Assembly (NCBI RefSeq): GCF_963665355.1
Contig: NZ_OY762229.1
Coordinates: 4,526,001 to 4,590,000, forward strand
Length of the DNA: 64,000 nucleotides
Reading direction: 5' to 3'
Source: an uncultured Desulfobacter sp.
Lineage (GTDB): Bacteria; Desulfobacterota; Desulfobacteria; Desulfobacterales; Desulfobacteraceae
Shown in pieces: positions 44,901 through 53,310 of the stretch; position 1 is the stretch's first letter; every line of letters begins with the position of its first letter. Position numbers and translations under genes: made by a program. A model generated the notes under the pieces. That model had not been told where the DNA came from. It ran no database searches and was given only the letters and a program-made list of their open reading frames with translations.

Positions 44901-46221
44901 CGATTCCAGCGTCGGATATGAAACCCGTATTGAAGCCGCTGTCAGGGCCTTTGAAAACCACAGGAGGCAGGATCAGCCACTTGGTGCCACAAATCCATCT
45001 TTATTTACCCCGAAATTCGATAAAAACATTGAGCAGAAAACCGTCATTTTCCCCAATTGGGATGCCATCACCGGCCACCTCATTGTCAATATCTTTAAAA
45101 ATGAAGGATATAATGCCATATTGATGGAAGAAAACCAGGAAACTCTTAAAAAGGCTCTGCTGACAAATACCGGACAATGTCTGCCCTTAAATGCTGTGGC
45201 CTCAGGGTTTATCCATACTGTTGAAAAAAACGGCCTTGCCCCGGAAAACACCGTGTTATGGCTTAATGAATCCGAGATTGCCTGCAATATAAAAATGTAC
45301 CCCTACCATATCCAGAAAATTTTAACCCGCCATGGAAAAGGATTTGAAAACGCCAGGGTCTACCTAGGAGAACTTTCCCTTTTTGATCTGGGACTCAAGG
45401 CATCAACCAACACCTATTTTGCCTATATGTTCGGCGGACTTTTCAGAAGTATCACCTGCAGAATCAGGCCCTATGAAATAAACAAAGGACAGACCAATGA
45501 GGCGTTGCGCACCGCAGCGGCCATGATGGGCACGGCATTTCTGACAGGCGGATCAAAGGAAAAGGCCCTCAAGGAGATCATGTCCATATTTGAACAGATC
45601 CCTGTGAAAAAAGAGACACGACCCAAGGTGGGTATATTCGGAGATCTGTATGTCAGGGACAACCGGATCATGAACCAGAATCTGATTCAGTTCATTGAGG
45701 ATAACGGCGGAGAGGTTGTAACCACACCGTATTACCAGTATGTTCAGATTATAGCCAATGCTTATTTTAAAAAATGGTTCAAAGAGGGCAAATACCTAAG
45801 TCTGATTTCAAACAAGGCACTTCTTGCCGCCGTAAAAACAATGGAAAAAAAATATTATCCATTTTTTGCGCCTTTTTTCAATGAAACGCAACTTAAGGTC
45901 ACAGAATCCTATGACCATATCCTTGAAACTTACGGGATGTTGCCGGAACATACCGGTGAGTCCATGGATAACCTTTTAAAAATTCACTACATTGTCAATG
46001 AACATCCGGACCTGACGCTTCTTGTTGCGGCCAATCCGGCGTTCTGCTGCCCGGGCCTCGTTACAGAAGCCATGGCCGCCCAGATTGAAAAACATGTGGG
46101 GGTTCCGATCATAAATATCACCTATGATCTGTCCGGAGGAAACAAAAATAAAGCGGTGGTGCCGTTCCTGAAATATTTGAGAACACCCTGCTATTCCCAG
46201 AGCCGGAAAGCTTCTGTTTGA
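41992..46221 (+). CDS. Giant 2-hydroxyacyl-CoA dehydratase activator/dehydratase-like fusion (BadF/BcrA ATPase family)
   Basis: The 1409-residue protein contains two tandem ASKHA ATPase domains of the HgdC/BadF type. Domain 1 (1-260) has ILGIDAGSVSVHLAV, NSGCAAGTGAFLDQQAG and ATRCAVFAKTD; domain 2 (about 325-590) has YLGLDVGSTSTKSIV, EIGGQDAKFTLV, VCAAGTGSFIEEQAMRL and SDRCTVFMERD. Each therefore has the cysteines that bind the shared [4Fe-4S] cluster. A DUF2229-like region and an HgdB-like part follow (CKLCTNHCKITIAQ; later FGDLYVRDNRIMNQNLIQFIEDNGGEVVTTPYYQYV). Such proteins in anaerobes are thought to drive ATP-dependent radical-type reductions; the exact substrate is unknown. It overlaps the convergent next gene by 31 bp. 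Confidence 0.9.
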   Translation: MEKPSNCTTILGIDAGSVSVHLAVVDMNGNLLYNASEYHHGDIRACLTKMLAHKAVSSVTHVAKTTSTPTDVNATSCVDEQVAVIRSARHMHKNFSAILHVGGEKFFLSLFDSHGNYKGQRHNSGCAAGTGAFLDQQAGRIHLQGSADISSLALENSGQRPDIATRCAVFAKTDLIHAQQQGYDLSQICDGLCYGLARNIANTLFKQNIPEKEIIFCGGVSQNKAVKRHLESIIGKPLVKGEHPLVYGAMGAALCLADEIKISHAPAKSFHDISMFFQNREKAKNMLNPALDLTLSDYPDFSSVASYEFECVEIEIFKPIVGGTVIQSYLGLDVGSTSTKSIVTDQDGEPVAGFYTRTASRPVEAVQRIFKACDHLMNEKKVVFQVQGCGTTGSGRRISGKIIGADLEPDEITAHATAAVNLHPDVDTIIEIGGQDAKFTLVKNGQVTSSVMNAVCAAGTGSFIEEQAMRLNCPLSEYSHRTQGIAAPVSSDRCTVFMERDINYFFAEGYGKNEILASVLHSVRDNYLTKVANIAQIGDRIVFQGATARNRALVAAFEQKLNKPIHVSRYCHLTGALGIALMAKQMKINGELPESSFKGFDLWKQAIPVRQEVCKLCTNHCKITIAQVKGETLAYGFLCGRDYKTKKRVTSLESYDLLGLRKEVRNKTLPGHPTLKNSGNKITIGLPNALHMVQDLDFWQIFFKALGLPVVTSSRCTDPVKQGKQIAGAEFCAPVLALHGHVRFLEDKCDYIFLPFYFEDKTSEKGARRHHCYYTQFAPTILSGLTTRAKILSPIVRYLYTSFHTKMQLYDTFKKIGTDISFFDISSAWDRALSAQKNMERTLSQLWVSRGTDSKASVLLLGRPYTVLSSDMNNNIPGIFANLDIKTFFNDMIDLEGIDYSPIEPMLKQIHWKHAAVNLKAAFVAARTKNLYPVYISSFRCAPDAFAVDYFKEIMSSANKPYLVLELDEHDSSVGYETRIEAAVRAFENHRRQDQPLGATNPSLFTPKFDKNIEQKTVIFPNWDAITGHLIVNIFKNEGYNAILMEENQETLKKALLTNTGQCLPLNAVASGFIHTVEKNGLAPENTVLWLNESEIACNIKMYPYHIQKILTRHGKGFENARVYLGELSLFDLGLKASTNTYFAYMFGGLFRSITCRIRPYEINKGQTNEALRTAAAMMGTAFLTGGSKEKALKEIMSIFEQIPVKKETRPKVGIFGDLYVRDNRIMNQNLIQFIEDNGGEVVTTPYYQYVQIIANAYFKKWFKEGKYLSLISNKALLAAVKTMEKKYYPFFAPFFNETQLKVTESYDHILETYGMLPEHTGESMDNLLKIHYIVNEHPDLTLLVAANPAFCCPGLVTEAMAAQIEKHVGVPIINITYDLSGGNKNKAVVPFLKYLRTPCYSQSRKASV

Positions 46222-47018
46222 CGTTTGGCCGGCAGGTACGCCCTGATTTCAGGATACCTTCTTATATAATTATTCTGAAACTCAATGCGTTTGACATTGA
46301 ACCGGTTGTGGGAGTCAACCGCTCTGCGGTAACGCATATAGTATTCATCATAATTTTTAAGTATAGCCAAATTTTGACCCTGATTTATTGCGTCAAAATT
46401 GTCGCAACAGAAACGCAGCAGGGTCTCAAAATTATCCAGATAGTTTTCAAGGCTTTTGAAATGTTGTGTCACGATGCGGTTATTGTAAAATCTTTGGATC
46501 TCATACACCCATTTCAGATCCTGTGTGAGGAAAAAATTTTCGTGGGCCTCCCCAAAACTTACTATTTGTTTAATGGCTTCCCGGTTGTCACGCATGGATT
46601 TGCGAAGCTCTCCTATAAATACAATTGTTTGCTCAATCTTATTCACCTTGGACTGAACCTTGGACTGCTGCTCAAGCGCAACCAGTTCGGTATCCAGTTT
46701 ATGGGTGGTCTGTTTGAGAATTTCACTGTACCGGATCAGCTGCCTGGCAACAGGGGGCAAATGCTCATATTTATATTGTTCCTTGGCTTTGGAATAAAGA
46801 AAAATTTCGCCGGCTATTACAAGGAAAACACAGGCAAAAAAGCTGAGCAAAACCAGTATCAAACCTTTACCTTTTCTGGATTTCAATATGAAATAAGGGG
46901 TGGTTACAGGCGCTGCAAATACAATGGCAGCCCACCATTTAGGCAGGTTGTGACGATGGCACTCAAAAAACATCAACCCGGATAAAATAAAAATAAAAGG
47001 GAAATAAATATAGTACAC
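46191..47018 (-). CDS. Hypothetical membrane protein with coiled-coil domain
   Basis: The 275-residue protein has three N-terminal hydrophobic segments (YIYFPFIFILSGLMFF, WWAAIVFAAPVTTPYFIL, GLILVLLSFFACVFLVIAGEIFL) and then about 200 residues of charged, helix-forming sequence with coiled-coil character (LDTELVALEQQSKVQSKVNKIEQTIVFIGELRKSMRDNREAIKQIV). No domain is recognised. It lies 3 bp after comEC on the same strand, so the two are probably one transcript. Confidence 0.65.
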   Translation of the reverse strand: MYYIYFPFIFILSGLMFFECHRHNLPKWWAAIVFAAPVTTPYFILKSRKGKGLILVLLSFFACVFLVIAGEIFLYSKAKEQYKYEHLPPVARQLIRYSEILKQTTHKLDTELVALEQQSKVQSKVNKIEQTIVFIGELRKSMRDNREAIKQIVSFGEAHENFFLTQDLKWVYEIQRFYNNRIVTQHFKSLENYLDNFETLLRFCCDNFDAINQGQNLAILKNYDEYYMRYRRAVDSHNRFNVKRIEFQNNYIRRYPEIRAYLPAKRQTEAFRLWE

Positions 47019-47021
47019 CAG

Positions 47022-49481
47022 TTAAAATTTCCTATGGGTTTTAATGGTATAACCAACGCCGTCAGACTGAAGTGTAACAGCGCCCATCAGATCCGTTCGA
47101 AAAATTGAGATCCTGTTTCGCCGATACCGGTCCAAAACCGTTTGGCAGGGGAACTTATGTCTGTTCATATAACCACACGAGATTATTACTCCTGACGGGC
47201 TTACTTTTTCAAGAAAAATTTCACTTGAGCTGGAACAGCTGCCATGGTGGGGTGACATAAGAATGTCTGATTCAAGGCAAAAATTATTTGTTTGCACAAG
47301 TTCTCTTTCCCTTTTTTCTTCAATATCGCCGGCAAATAGCATGGAAAAGGATAAATAATCAAGCCTGGTAACAAGACTGTGGTTATTGCTGTCTTCTGTG
47401 GCAGGTACTGCAGATTCGCCAATAATATTCATCTTGACCTGATCCCATGTAAATTGGCAGGGTTCAATACCTGGCACCTGGATGTTAACCCCTTTTTTTT
47501 GTGCCGTTCGCATCAGGTTTTCATAAAAAGGCGATGAAGATATGTCGGAATTTTTTATCCATTGCCTGACTTTAAAATTATCAAAAATAAAACAAAGGCC
47601 ATTCATATGATCACAGTCCGGATGGGTCATTATCACGGCATCAAGGGCCAGAATCCAGTTTCGCCATAAAAAAGGCCCCACAATATACCGGCCGGTGTCA
47701 AAACTGGAAGGGCCGCCAAATCCTCCGGCATCAATGAGTACGGTTTTTCCCCCGGGCGTAATGATAACTGCTGAATTGCCCTGGCCGACATCAAGGGTGT
47801 AAACCACAAGTTTTCCCGGATAAAACCTTTTTAGTATTCCCTGGCCCGTGGATACGATAGCTGCCGCAGTCAAGGCAATGGTCAGAAAGACAAATCCCTT
47901 GTTCCTTTCCATGATTGCATATCCAAGGCAAATTATCAGTGCATAATAGATGAAAATTTCAACTGGCCGCGGTGTCACCACCCTGGTCCAGGTCCAATCA
48001 GAATCGGCAATCCAATGGATGGCCTGAAGACAATAAGAAAGGATATGGATATCCATCGTTAAAAAAAACTGGGCAAGCCCCGGACAAATATCCATGAACG
48101 CCAGTCCTGCCAGTCCCAGGGGAAGACATAAAAACCCCACTAAAGGGACCATGATAAGATTGGTCACCACCTGAACAAAAGGAAACATATTAAAATAAAA
48201 CGCGGTGACTGGGGCTGCACCGATGCCTGCAAACAAGGTCGTAAGAATCATGAGACAGATTCTTTTAAGCCATTCGTTTTCAGGCAGCCCCAGGGTTCTG
48301 GCAGTAAAGATAAAGCCTGAGATAATAAAGAGAACACAGGCAAATGAGAGTTGAAAAGAGATGGAAAACAAGGCTCCTGGATCACAAAGAAGAATGAGGC
48401 TTGCAGCTGTGTACAGGGTGTTTAAAGGGTCTTTTTCCTTTTCCATGAGAAAGGCCGTTAAAAAGACCGCTGTCATGATCAGCGCCCGCTGTGTGGAGGG
48501 TGAAAACCCTGCAAAAAAGGCATAGGCCGTCAAAGGAAAAATGGTAAGGATACCTGCCGTTTTCTTTGCACGGCCTGTTATGACAAAAAAGGGACACTGG
48601 TTAAGTATCCAGAGAAAAATAGAAAAGAAAACAAGTCCCACCAGGGACATGTGCAAACCTGAAACAGCCAGAATGTGTGAGATACCTGTTTTGGAAAAAT
48701 CATCGCGGGTTATTTCATGAATCATCTCTTTTTGGCCGGCAACCAGGGCTGTTAGCACAGCCCTGGCCTGGTTTGAAATAAAGTCAGGTCTCCTGACATC
48801 TGCATTTTGAACGACTGTGGCAACATTCTTCGAAAAGCGCTCCCGGATCCTTTGCACAAACCTCATGAGCCGGGACGAAAAACTGCTGTCAAACCTGCCT
48901 GTCTGTACAACAGTTTTTGAATTTGCATAAATGCTCCCGGATATGCCTTGAAGACGCATCCTGAATTCATAATCATATCCTCCGGGGTTGGAAAAATTGC
49001 GTATGGCCCTAATTTTAGAAGTAACGGCAATATGCTCGCCGAAACCAAGAGATGGTACAGGTTTACTCCCGTCATTATGATACACGGATAAAATCAACTT
49101 CCCGATAACTTTATCAGCACCGATCCCAGTGCAATCTACAGTGTATCTGGTTTTGTTTTGATATGTTTTGGGAACAGAACTGATAATACATGAAATCTGG
49201 TGGGTTTTACCATTGCAGAATCTGGCAACATGATGATCAGAATCATCCAGAGCGCAGATATCTGCCATGCGCAACACTGTCAGACAGAAAACGGCAAGGC
49301 AAAATAAAAGAATAAATTTATCAGGCTTGAATAATTTAAAGATAATTGCGGCAGAAAGACACACCGCAATAAAGAATATCCAGGGTGAAACCGATGTGCA
49401 GCCGCCCGCCAGGACTGCGGCCACAAAGGACAGGAGGACAAAGAGCATCGGTGCAACTGCAAACCTGTGCCTGATGTTCAC
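47022..49481 (-). CDS. comEC: ComEC/Rec2-family DNA internalisation protein
   Basis: The 819-residue inner-membrane protein carries the three ComEC parts. The N-terminal DUF4131 region has VARFCNGKTHQISCIISSVP and GFGEHIAVTSKIRAIRNFSNPGGYDYEFRMRLQGI. The Competence domain has ALVAGQKEMIHEITRDDFSKTGISHILAVSGLHMSLVGLVF and FFAGFSPSTQRALIMT. A C-terminal metallo-beta-lactamase fold has YTLDVGQGNSAVIITPGGKTVLIDAGG, MTHPDCDHMNGL and MLFAGDIEEK. ComEC forms the channel for single-stranded DNA entry in natural transformation; whether this species is competent is unknown. Confidence 0.95.
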   Translation of the reverse strand: MNIRHRFAVAPMLFVLLSFVAAVLAGGCTSVSPWIFFIAVCLSAAIIFKLFKPDKFILLFCLAVFCLTVLRMADICALDDSDHHVARFCNGKTHQISCIISSVPKTYQNKTRYTVDCTGIGADKVIGKLILSVYHNDGSKPVPSLGFGEHIAVTSKIRAIRNFSNPGGYDYEFRMRLQGISGSIYANSKTVVQTGRFDSSFSSRLMRFVQRIRERFSKNVATVVQNADVRRPDFISNQARAVLTALVAGQKEMIHEITRDDFSKTGISHILAVSGLHMSLVGLVFFSIFLWILNQCPFFVITGRAKKTAGILTIFPLTAYAFFAGFSPSTQRALIMTAVFLTAFLMEKEKDPLNTLYTAASLILLCDPGALFSISFQLSFACVLFIISGFIFTARTLGLPENEWLKRICLMILTTLFAGIGAAPVTAFYFNMFPFVQVVTNLIMVPLVGFLCLPLGLAGLAFMDICPGLAQFFLTMDIHILSYCLQAIHWIADSDWTWTRVVTPRPVEIFIYYALIICLGYAIMERNKGFVFLTIALTAAAIVSTGQGILKRFYPGKLVVYTLDVGQGNSAVIITPGGKTVLIDAGGFGGPSSFDTGRYIVGPFLWRNWILALDAVIMTHPDCDHMNGLCFIFDNFKVRQWIKNSDISSSPFYENLMRTAQKKGVNIQVPGIEPCQFTWDQVKMNIIGESAVPATEDSNNHSLVTRLDYLSFSMLFAGDIEEKRERELVQTNNFCLESDILMSPHHGSCSSSSEIFLEKVSPSGVIISCGYMNRHKFPCQTVLDRYRRNRISIFRTDLMGAVTLQSDGVGYTIKTHRKF

Positions 49482-49506
49482 GTATCCCCCTTAAAAACAA
49501 ATTTTA

Positions 49507-50766
49507 TCAGGATGAAATTCTTTTAATATCTGCTCCCAGTGCTTCAAATTTCTTTTCAATGGTCTCATATCCCCGGTCCATATGATACACCCGGCTGATG
49601 ACAGTGGTACCCTGGGCAATCAAACCTGCAATCACAAGGGATGCACTGGCGCGAAGGTCCGATGCCATAACCGGTGCGCCCTGGAGATGAGATACCCCCC
49701 TGACATTGGCGATATTTCCGCCGGAAATCTTGATGTCAGCCCCCATGCGCAGCAGTTCATTGGCGTGGATAAACCGGTTCTCAAAGATGGATTCATGAAT
49801 CATACTGTTGCCCTGGGCAATGGTCACCAGAGCCATGAACTGGGCCTGCATATCTGTGGGAAATCCGGGGTACGGCAGGGTTTTTATATCAATATTTTTT
49901 ATAGTTTCGCTGCCTTTAATATGTATCCTGTCCTCAAAGGTTTTGACCATTGCCCCTGTGGCTTTGAGTTTACTGATGACGCCGCCTAAATGATCCGGTA
50001 CACAGTCCCGGACAATCACATCTCCTCTGGTCGCTGCGGCAGCCACCATAAACGTGCCGGTTTCAATGCGATCCGGTATGACACGGCAGGTCGCACCCTG
50101 AAGTCTGTTCACCCCTTCAATGGTGATGACGGGAGTGCCGGCACCACTGATTTTTGCTCCCATCAGGTTCAATGCATCTGCCAGACACACAATTTCAGGT
50201 TCCCTTGCGGCATTCCTCAGCTTGGTCTGGCCCTTGGCCAAGGCTGCAGCCATCATAAGGTTTTCCGTGCCGGTCACCGTGGGAATGTCAAAATAGACCT
50301 CATTTCCGATCAGTCCGTTTTCCGCTGTTGCTTCAATATATCCGGCTGCGATTGTAATGGTGGCACCCAAAGCTTCAAGGCCGGAAAGATGCATGTTTAC
50401 AGGACGGGCACCAATGGCACACCCCCCGGGCATGGAAACCTTGGCCTTTCCGAATCTTGCCACAAGGGGCCCTAGGACCAGAATAGAGGCACGCATTTTT
50501 CTGACCAGTTCATATTCAGCCTCTAATTTATCGATTCCGGACCCGTCCACAACAAATGTATGGTCCTCAAATTTACAGGACGCCCCGAGATCCTCAAGAA
50601 GCAAACGTATGGAGGAGATATCCATCAGCCGGGGCACATTTTCAAACGTGCAGACGCCATCCACAAGAATACTTGATGCTATAAGTGGAAGGGCAGCGTT
50701 TTTGGCGCCACTGATAAAGACCTCCCCTTTTAGCTGCCGGCCCCCGGTAATTTGTATTTTATCCAT
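49507..50766 (-). CDS. murA: UDP-N-acetylglucosamine 1-carboxyvinyltransferase MurA
   Basis: The 419-residue enzyme adds enolpyruvate to UDP-GlcNAc, the first committed step of peptidoglycan synthesis. It starts with MDKIQITGGRQLKGEVFISGAKNAALPLIASSIL and keeps the catalytic Cys in MPGGCAIGARPVNMHLSGLEALGA, the residue that fosfomycin attacks. The C-terminal DLRASASLVIAGLIAQGTTVISRVYHMDRGYE is intact. Length is standard. Confidence 0.97.
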   Translation of the reverse strand: MDKIQITGGRQLKGEVFISGAKNAALPLIASSILVDGVCTFENVPRLMDISSIRLLLEDLGASCKFEDHTFVVDGSGIDKLEAEYELVRKMRASILVLGPLVARFGKAKVSMPGGCAIGARPVNMHLSGLEALGATITIAAGYIEATAENGLIGNEVYFDIPTVTGTENLMMAAALAKGQTKLRNAAREPEIVCLADALNLMGAKISGAGTPVITIEGVNRLQGATCRVIPDRIETGTFMVAAAATRGDVIVRDCVPDHLGGVISKLKATGAMVKTFEDRIHIKGSETIKNIDIKTLPYPGFPTDMQAQFMALVTIAQGNSMIHESIFENRFIHANELLRMGADIKISGGNIANVRGVSHLQGAPVMASDLRASASLVIAGLIAQGTTVISRVYHMDRGYETIEKKFEALGADIKRISS

Positions 50767-50817
50767 AAAATAATATTATTCCTGACATAACGACTTGTTA
50801 TATTTTTAAAATATATC

Positions 50818-52113
50818 TCAAATCTCTTCTTGTATCTGCTCCTGCCAGGGCGCGACCTTGCAAAGCAACGCCATTCCCGGCAGGGCAAGAAAAGCACAAA
50901 CCACAAAAAAGTTTGTATAGCCGATACCATCCAACTGACCTAAAATTGAATAAAAAATTCCGTCATCTTTAGTAATGCCCTCAATCAAAATGCCTGCAAG
51001 AACCCCTGAAAACACCTTTGGAATGGCAAAAATTGAAGATAATAAAGCAAGCTGGGTTCCTGTGAAATTTTTATTTGTTTTCTGGGCAATAAATGCGACT
51101 AGCCCTGCAGATCCCAAACCCACGCCTAAATATTCCAACCCGACAACCACACCCAGGATCCACAAAACAGGTCCGGCCTCGTTTAATACGGCAAACCCCA
51201 GAATTGTTATCATTTGAACTATTCCAAAAATCCAAAGAGACTTATTGATGCCCAGTCTGTACATGATAACACCACCTGAAAATCCACCGATAATCATTGC
51301 CCATAGACCGACAATTTTAGCAACAGTTCCAATAACAGTCATGGAAAAGCCGACATCAATATAAAATGGTGTTATCAGGGCTGTGGCCATGACATCGCCA
51401 AACTTGTAAAAAAAAATGAAAAGCAAAATAAAAACACCTGTTTTTGTTCCATCTTTTACGAAGAAATCCCTAAAAGGCCCAATGACTGCCTCTTTTAATG
51501 TTTCAGGGGGCGTGATGCCTTGGTCAATTTCTTTTATTAAAACGGTGTGAATGATGCTTATAAACATGAACAAGGAAATAATAATGAAACTGGTACTCCA
51601 GGATAAATGATCCGCCAAAATCAACCCGAGAGAACCTGGAACAAAACCACTTATTCTGTACGCGTTGGCATAAAAAGAATTGCCTAAGCCCAACTCCCGG
51701 TCCGGTAAGAGCTCCCTTCGATATGCGTCAAGAACAATATCCTGGGTAGCAGAAAAAAAACCGATTATCAGGCCTATATAAATGATATATTTTATATGCC
51801 TTTGCGGATCAAACATGATTAAAAAAATCATGGAGATAAACATCAGGATCTGGCTTATCATCATCCACCCTCTTCGTCTGCCAAGAAAAGGAGGCACATA
51901 GCGATCAAGAAAAGGTGCCCATAGATACTTGAAAGAGTAAGGCAGCATAACCAGCCCCAGAAAGCCTATTGTTTTAAGATCGATTTGTGAAGTTCTCAAC
52001 CAGGCCGGAATCATTTGCGAAAGGAAATAAAGCGGCATCCCTGCTGCAAATCCATTAAAGATGCAAATCAACATTCTTTTATTTAAAAGGGCTTTCATCA
52101 TAATGGAGGACAT
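50818..52113 (-). CDS. MFS transporter (AmpG-like muropeptide permease family)
   Basis: This polytopic membrane protein has about 12 hydrophobic segments. Starting at 52113 (MSSIMMKALLNKRMLICIFNGFAAG) gives 431 residues; the longer frame to 52230 overlaps the MBL gene and adds a poorly conserved leader. Features matching AmpG are GFAAGMPLYFLSQMIPAWLRTSQIDLKTIGFLGLVMLPYSFKYLWAPFLDRYVPPFLGRRRGWM and DAYRRELLPDRELGLGNSFYANAYRISGFVPGSLGLILADHLSW. AmpG imports anhydromuropeptides for cell-wall recycling; this role is inferred, with murA next door as weak support. Confidence 0.85.
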   Translation of the reverse strand: MSSIMMKALLNKRMLICIFNGFAAGMPLYFLSQMIPAWLRTSQIDLKTIGFLGLVMLPYSFKYLWAPFLDRYVPPFLGRRRGWMMISQILMFISMIFLIMFDPQRHIKYIIYIGLIIGFFSATQDIVLDAYRRELLPDRELGLGNSFYANAYRISGFVPGSLGLILADHLSWSTSFIIISLFMFISIIHTVLIKEIDQGITPPETLKEAVIGPFRDFFVKDGTKTGVFILLFIFFYKFGDVMATALITPFYIDVGFSMTVIGTVAKIVGLWAMIIGGFSGGVIMYRLGINKSLWIFGIVQMITILGFAVLNEAGPVLWILGVVVGLEYLGVGLGSAGLVAFIAQKTNKNFTGTQLALLSSIFAIPKVFSGVLAGILIEGITKDDGIFYSILGQLDGIGYTNFFVVCAFLALPGMALLCKVAPWQEQIQEEI

Positions 52114-52144
52114 ATCTACAGCATTTTCAAACAAGGATAAAGGA

Positions 52145-52984
52145 CTATAAAAAAATTTCAAACTCCGCAGGAACGGCATAGCAGGTGGTGGAAAGACAAT
52201 TATCGCTGAAAAACCGGCGACACTGGTCAACCATGCCGTCCACCTGGTCGTCAGTTCTGTCCTGGTTGATATGGATCAGGCCGAGCTGGCCCACCTTGGC
52301 TTTAGCGCTTAACTCCAGAACATCGGAGAGGCGTGAATGTCCCCACCCGGTCTTATTGAGGTATTCATCATCCGTGTACTCGGCGTCGTGGAAGAGCACA
52401 TCGGCATCCTTTGCGAACAAGATATACTCTTCAAAGGTTTTACTCTGGCCATGGGCATATCCCAGTTCATTATCCGTCAAAAACACAAATGTTCTGCCGT
52501 TTTCCGTAAATCTGTACCCCATGCTGTCCGGGGAGTGAGACGTGGGAATCATTTCAATATCCAAGCTGCCGATGGAAAAACAGTTGTTCAAAGATGAGTC
52601 AAACCGGATGTCGGCGTTGAAATCCTTTAACTCCACGGGGAAAAAAGGCATGCGCAGAATCCGGTCAACAACCTGTTTTGTGGTCAGTCCGCCAAAGGTA
52701 CGGTTCTGAATGTGCACTGTTGTCCCAGAGTAAAGCAGAGGATGAAAGAAGGGCAGACCAAGGATGTGATCCCAGTGGGTATGGGTTAACAGCAGGTAGC
52801 ATGTCTTAATCCTTTTCTGGACTAAAAGCTTGCCAAGCCTTCGGATACCACTGCCTGCATCAATGATGACAGTTTCGCCGGAATCAGCCTGGATCTCAAA
52901 ACAGGTGGTATCGCCGCCGTATCTGTTATATTGTTGCCCAGACACACAGACCGATCCCCTGGAACCCCAACATCTTATTCGCAT
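52145..52984 (-). CDS. Metallo-beta-lactamase-fold hydrolase
   Basis: The 279-residue protein has the MBL zinc-site motifs: GGDTTCFEIQADSGETVIIDAGSGIRRLG, TTHTHWDHILGLPFF, and the later ligands in IPTSHSPDSMGYRF, FLTDNELGYA and VLFHDAEYTDDEYLNKTGWGHSRLSDVLELS. The subgroup includes cyclic-nucleotide phosphodiesterase-like and RNase Z-like enzymes, but this one lacks diagnostic extra motifs. The substrate is unknown. Cytoplasmic; no signal peptide. Confidence 0.88.
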   Translation of the reverse strand: MRIRCWGSRGSVCVSGQQYNRYGGDTTCFEIQADSGETVIIDAGSGIRRLGKLLVQKRIKTCYLLLTHTHWDHILGLPFFHPLLYSGTTVHIQNRTFGGLTTKQVVDRILRMPFFPVELKDFNADIRFDSSLNNCFSIGSLDIEMIPTSHSPDSMGYRFTENGRTFVFLTDNELGYAHGQSKTFEEYILFAKDADVLFHDAEYTDDEYLNKTGWGHSRLSDVLELSAKAKVGQLGLIHINQDRTDDQVDGMVDQCRRFFSDNCLSTTCYAVPAEFEIFL

Positions 52985-53310
52985 GAGTTTGATATATCCA
53001 TCAGTTAGATATTCACTTTACAGAACAAACACCCCAGACTCACATGAAACAGAATAATACTTCATCACGTTTTAACAGAAAAATATTCATAATTAAACCT
53101 TGTTATCCTAATAAACACCAGAATTAAAAATAGAGCATTGAAATTTTCAACAGAATATTTCAAAAAAGTTTTGGAAATATACATTTTTTATAATACATAT
53201 ACCATGCTTTTCATCAGGCGGCATGGTGTTAAGCCCAACACATGCCTGTATAGCGCCTGAACAAACGCAACATAAATGAACACTTTTAAATTTAAAGAGA
53301 GGACCCAAAT
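52985..53310. other. AT-rich intergenic region upstream of the acyl-CoA dehydrogenase
   Basis: No gene is recognised across 326 bp. The notable element is the 47-bp dyad at 53214-53260. The remaining sequence is AT-rich with no RNA or repeat that I can identify. Confidence 0.4.
53214..53260 (+). promoter_or_regulatory. Nested dyad upstream of the acyl-CoA dehydrogenase
   Basis: Outer arms TCAGGCG (53214-53220) and CGCCTGA (53254-53260) enclose an inner pair GCATGgTGTT and AACACATGC around AAGCCC. The element ends 50 bp before the start codon. It could be a 5' leader hairpin or a repressor operator (for example TetR or GntR type); neither is proven. Confidence 0.4.
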
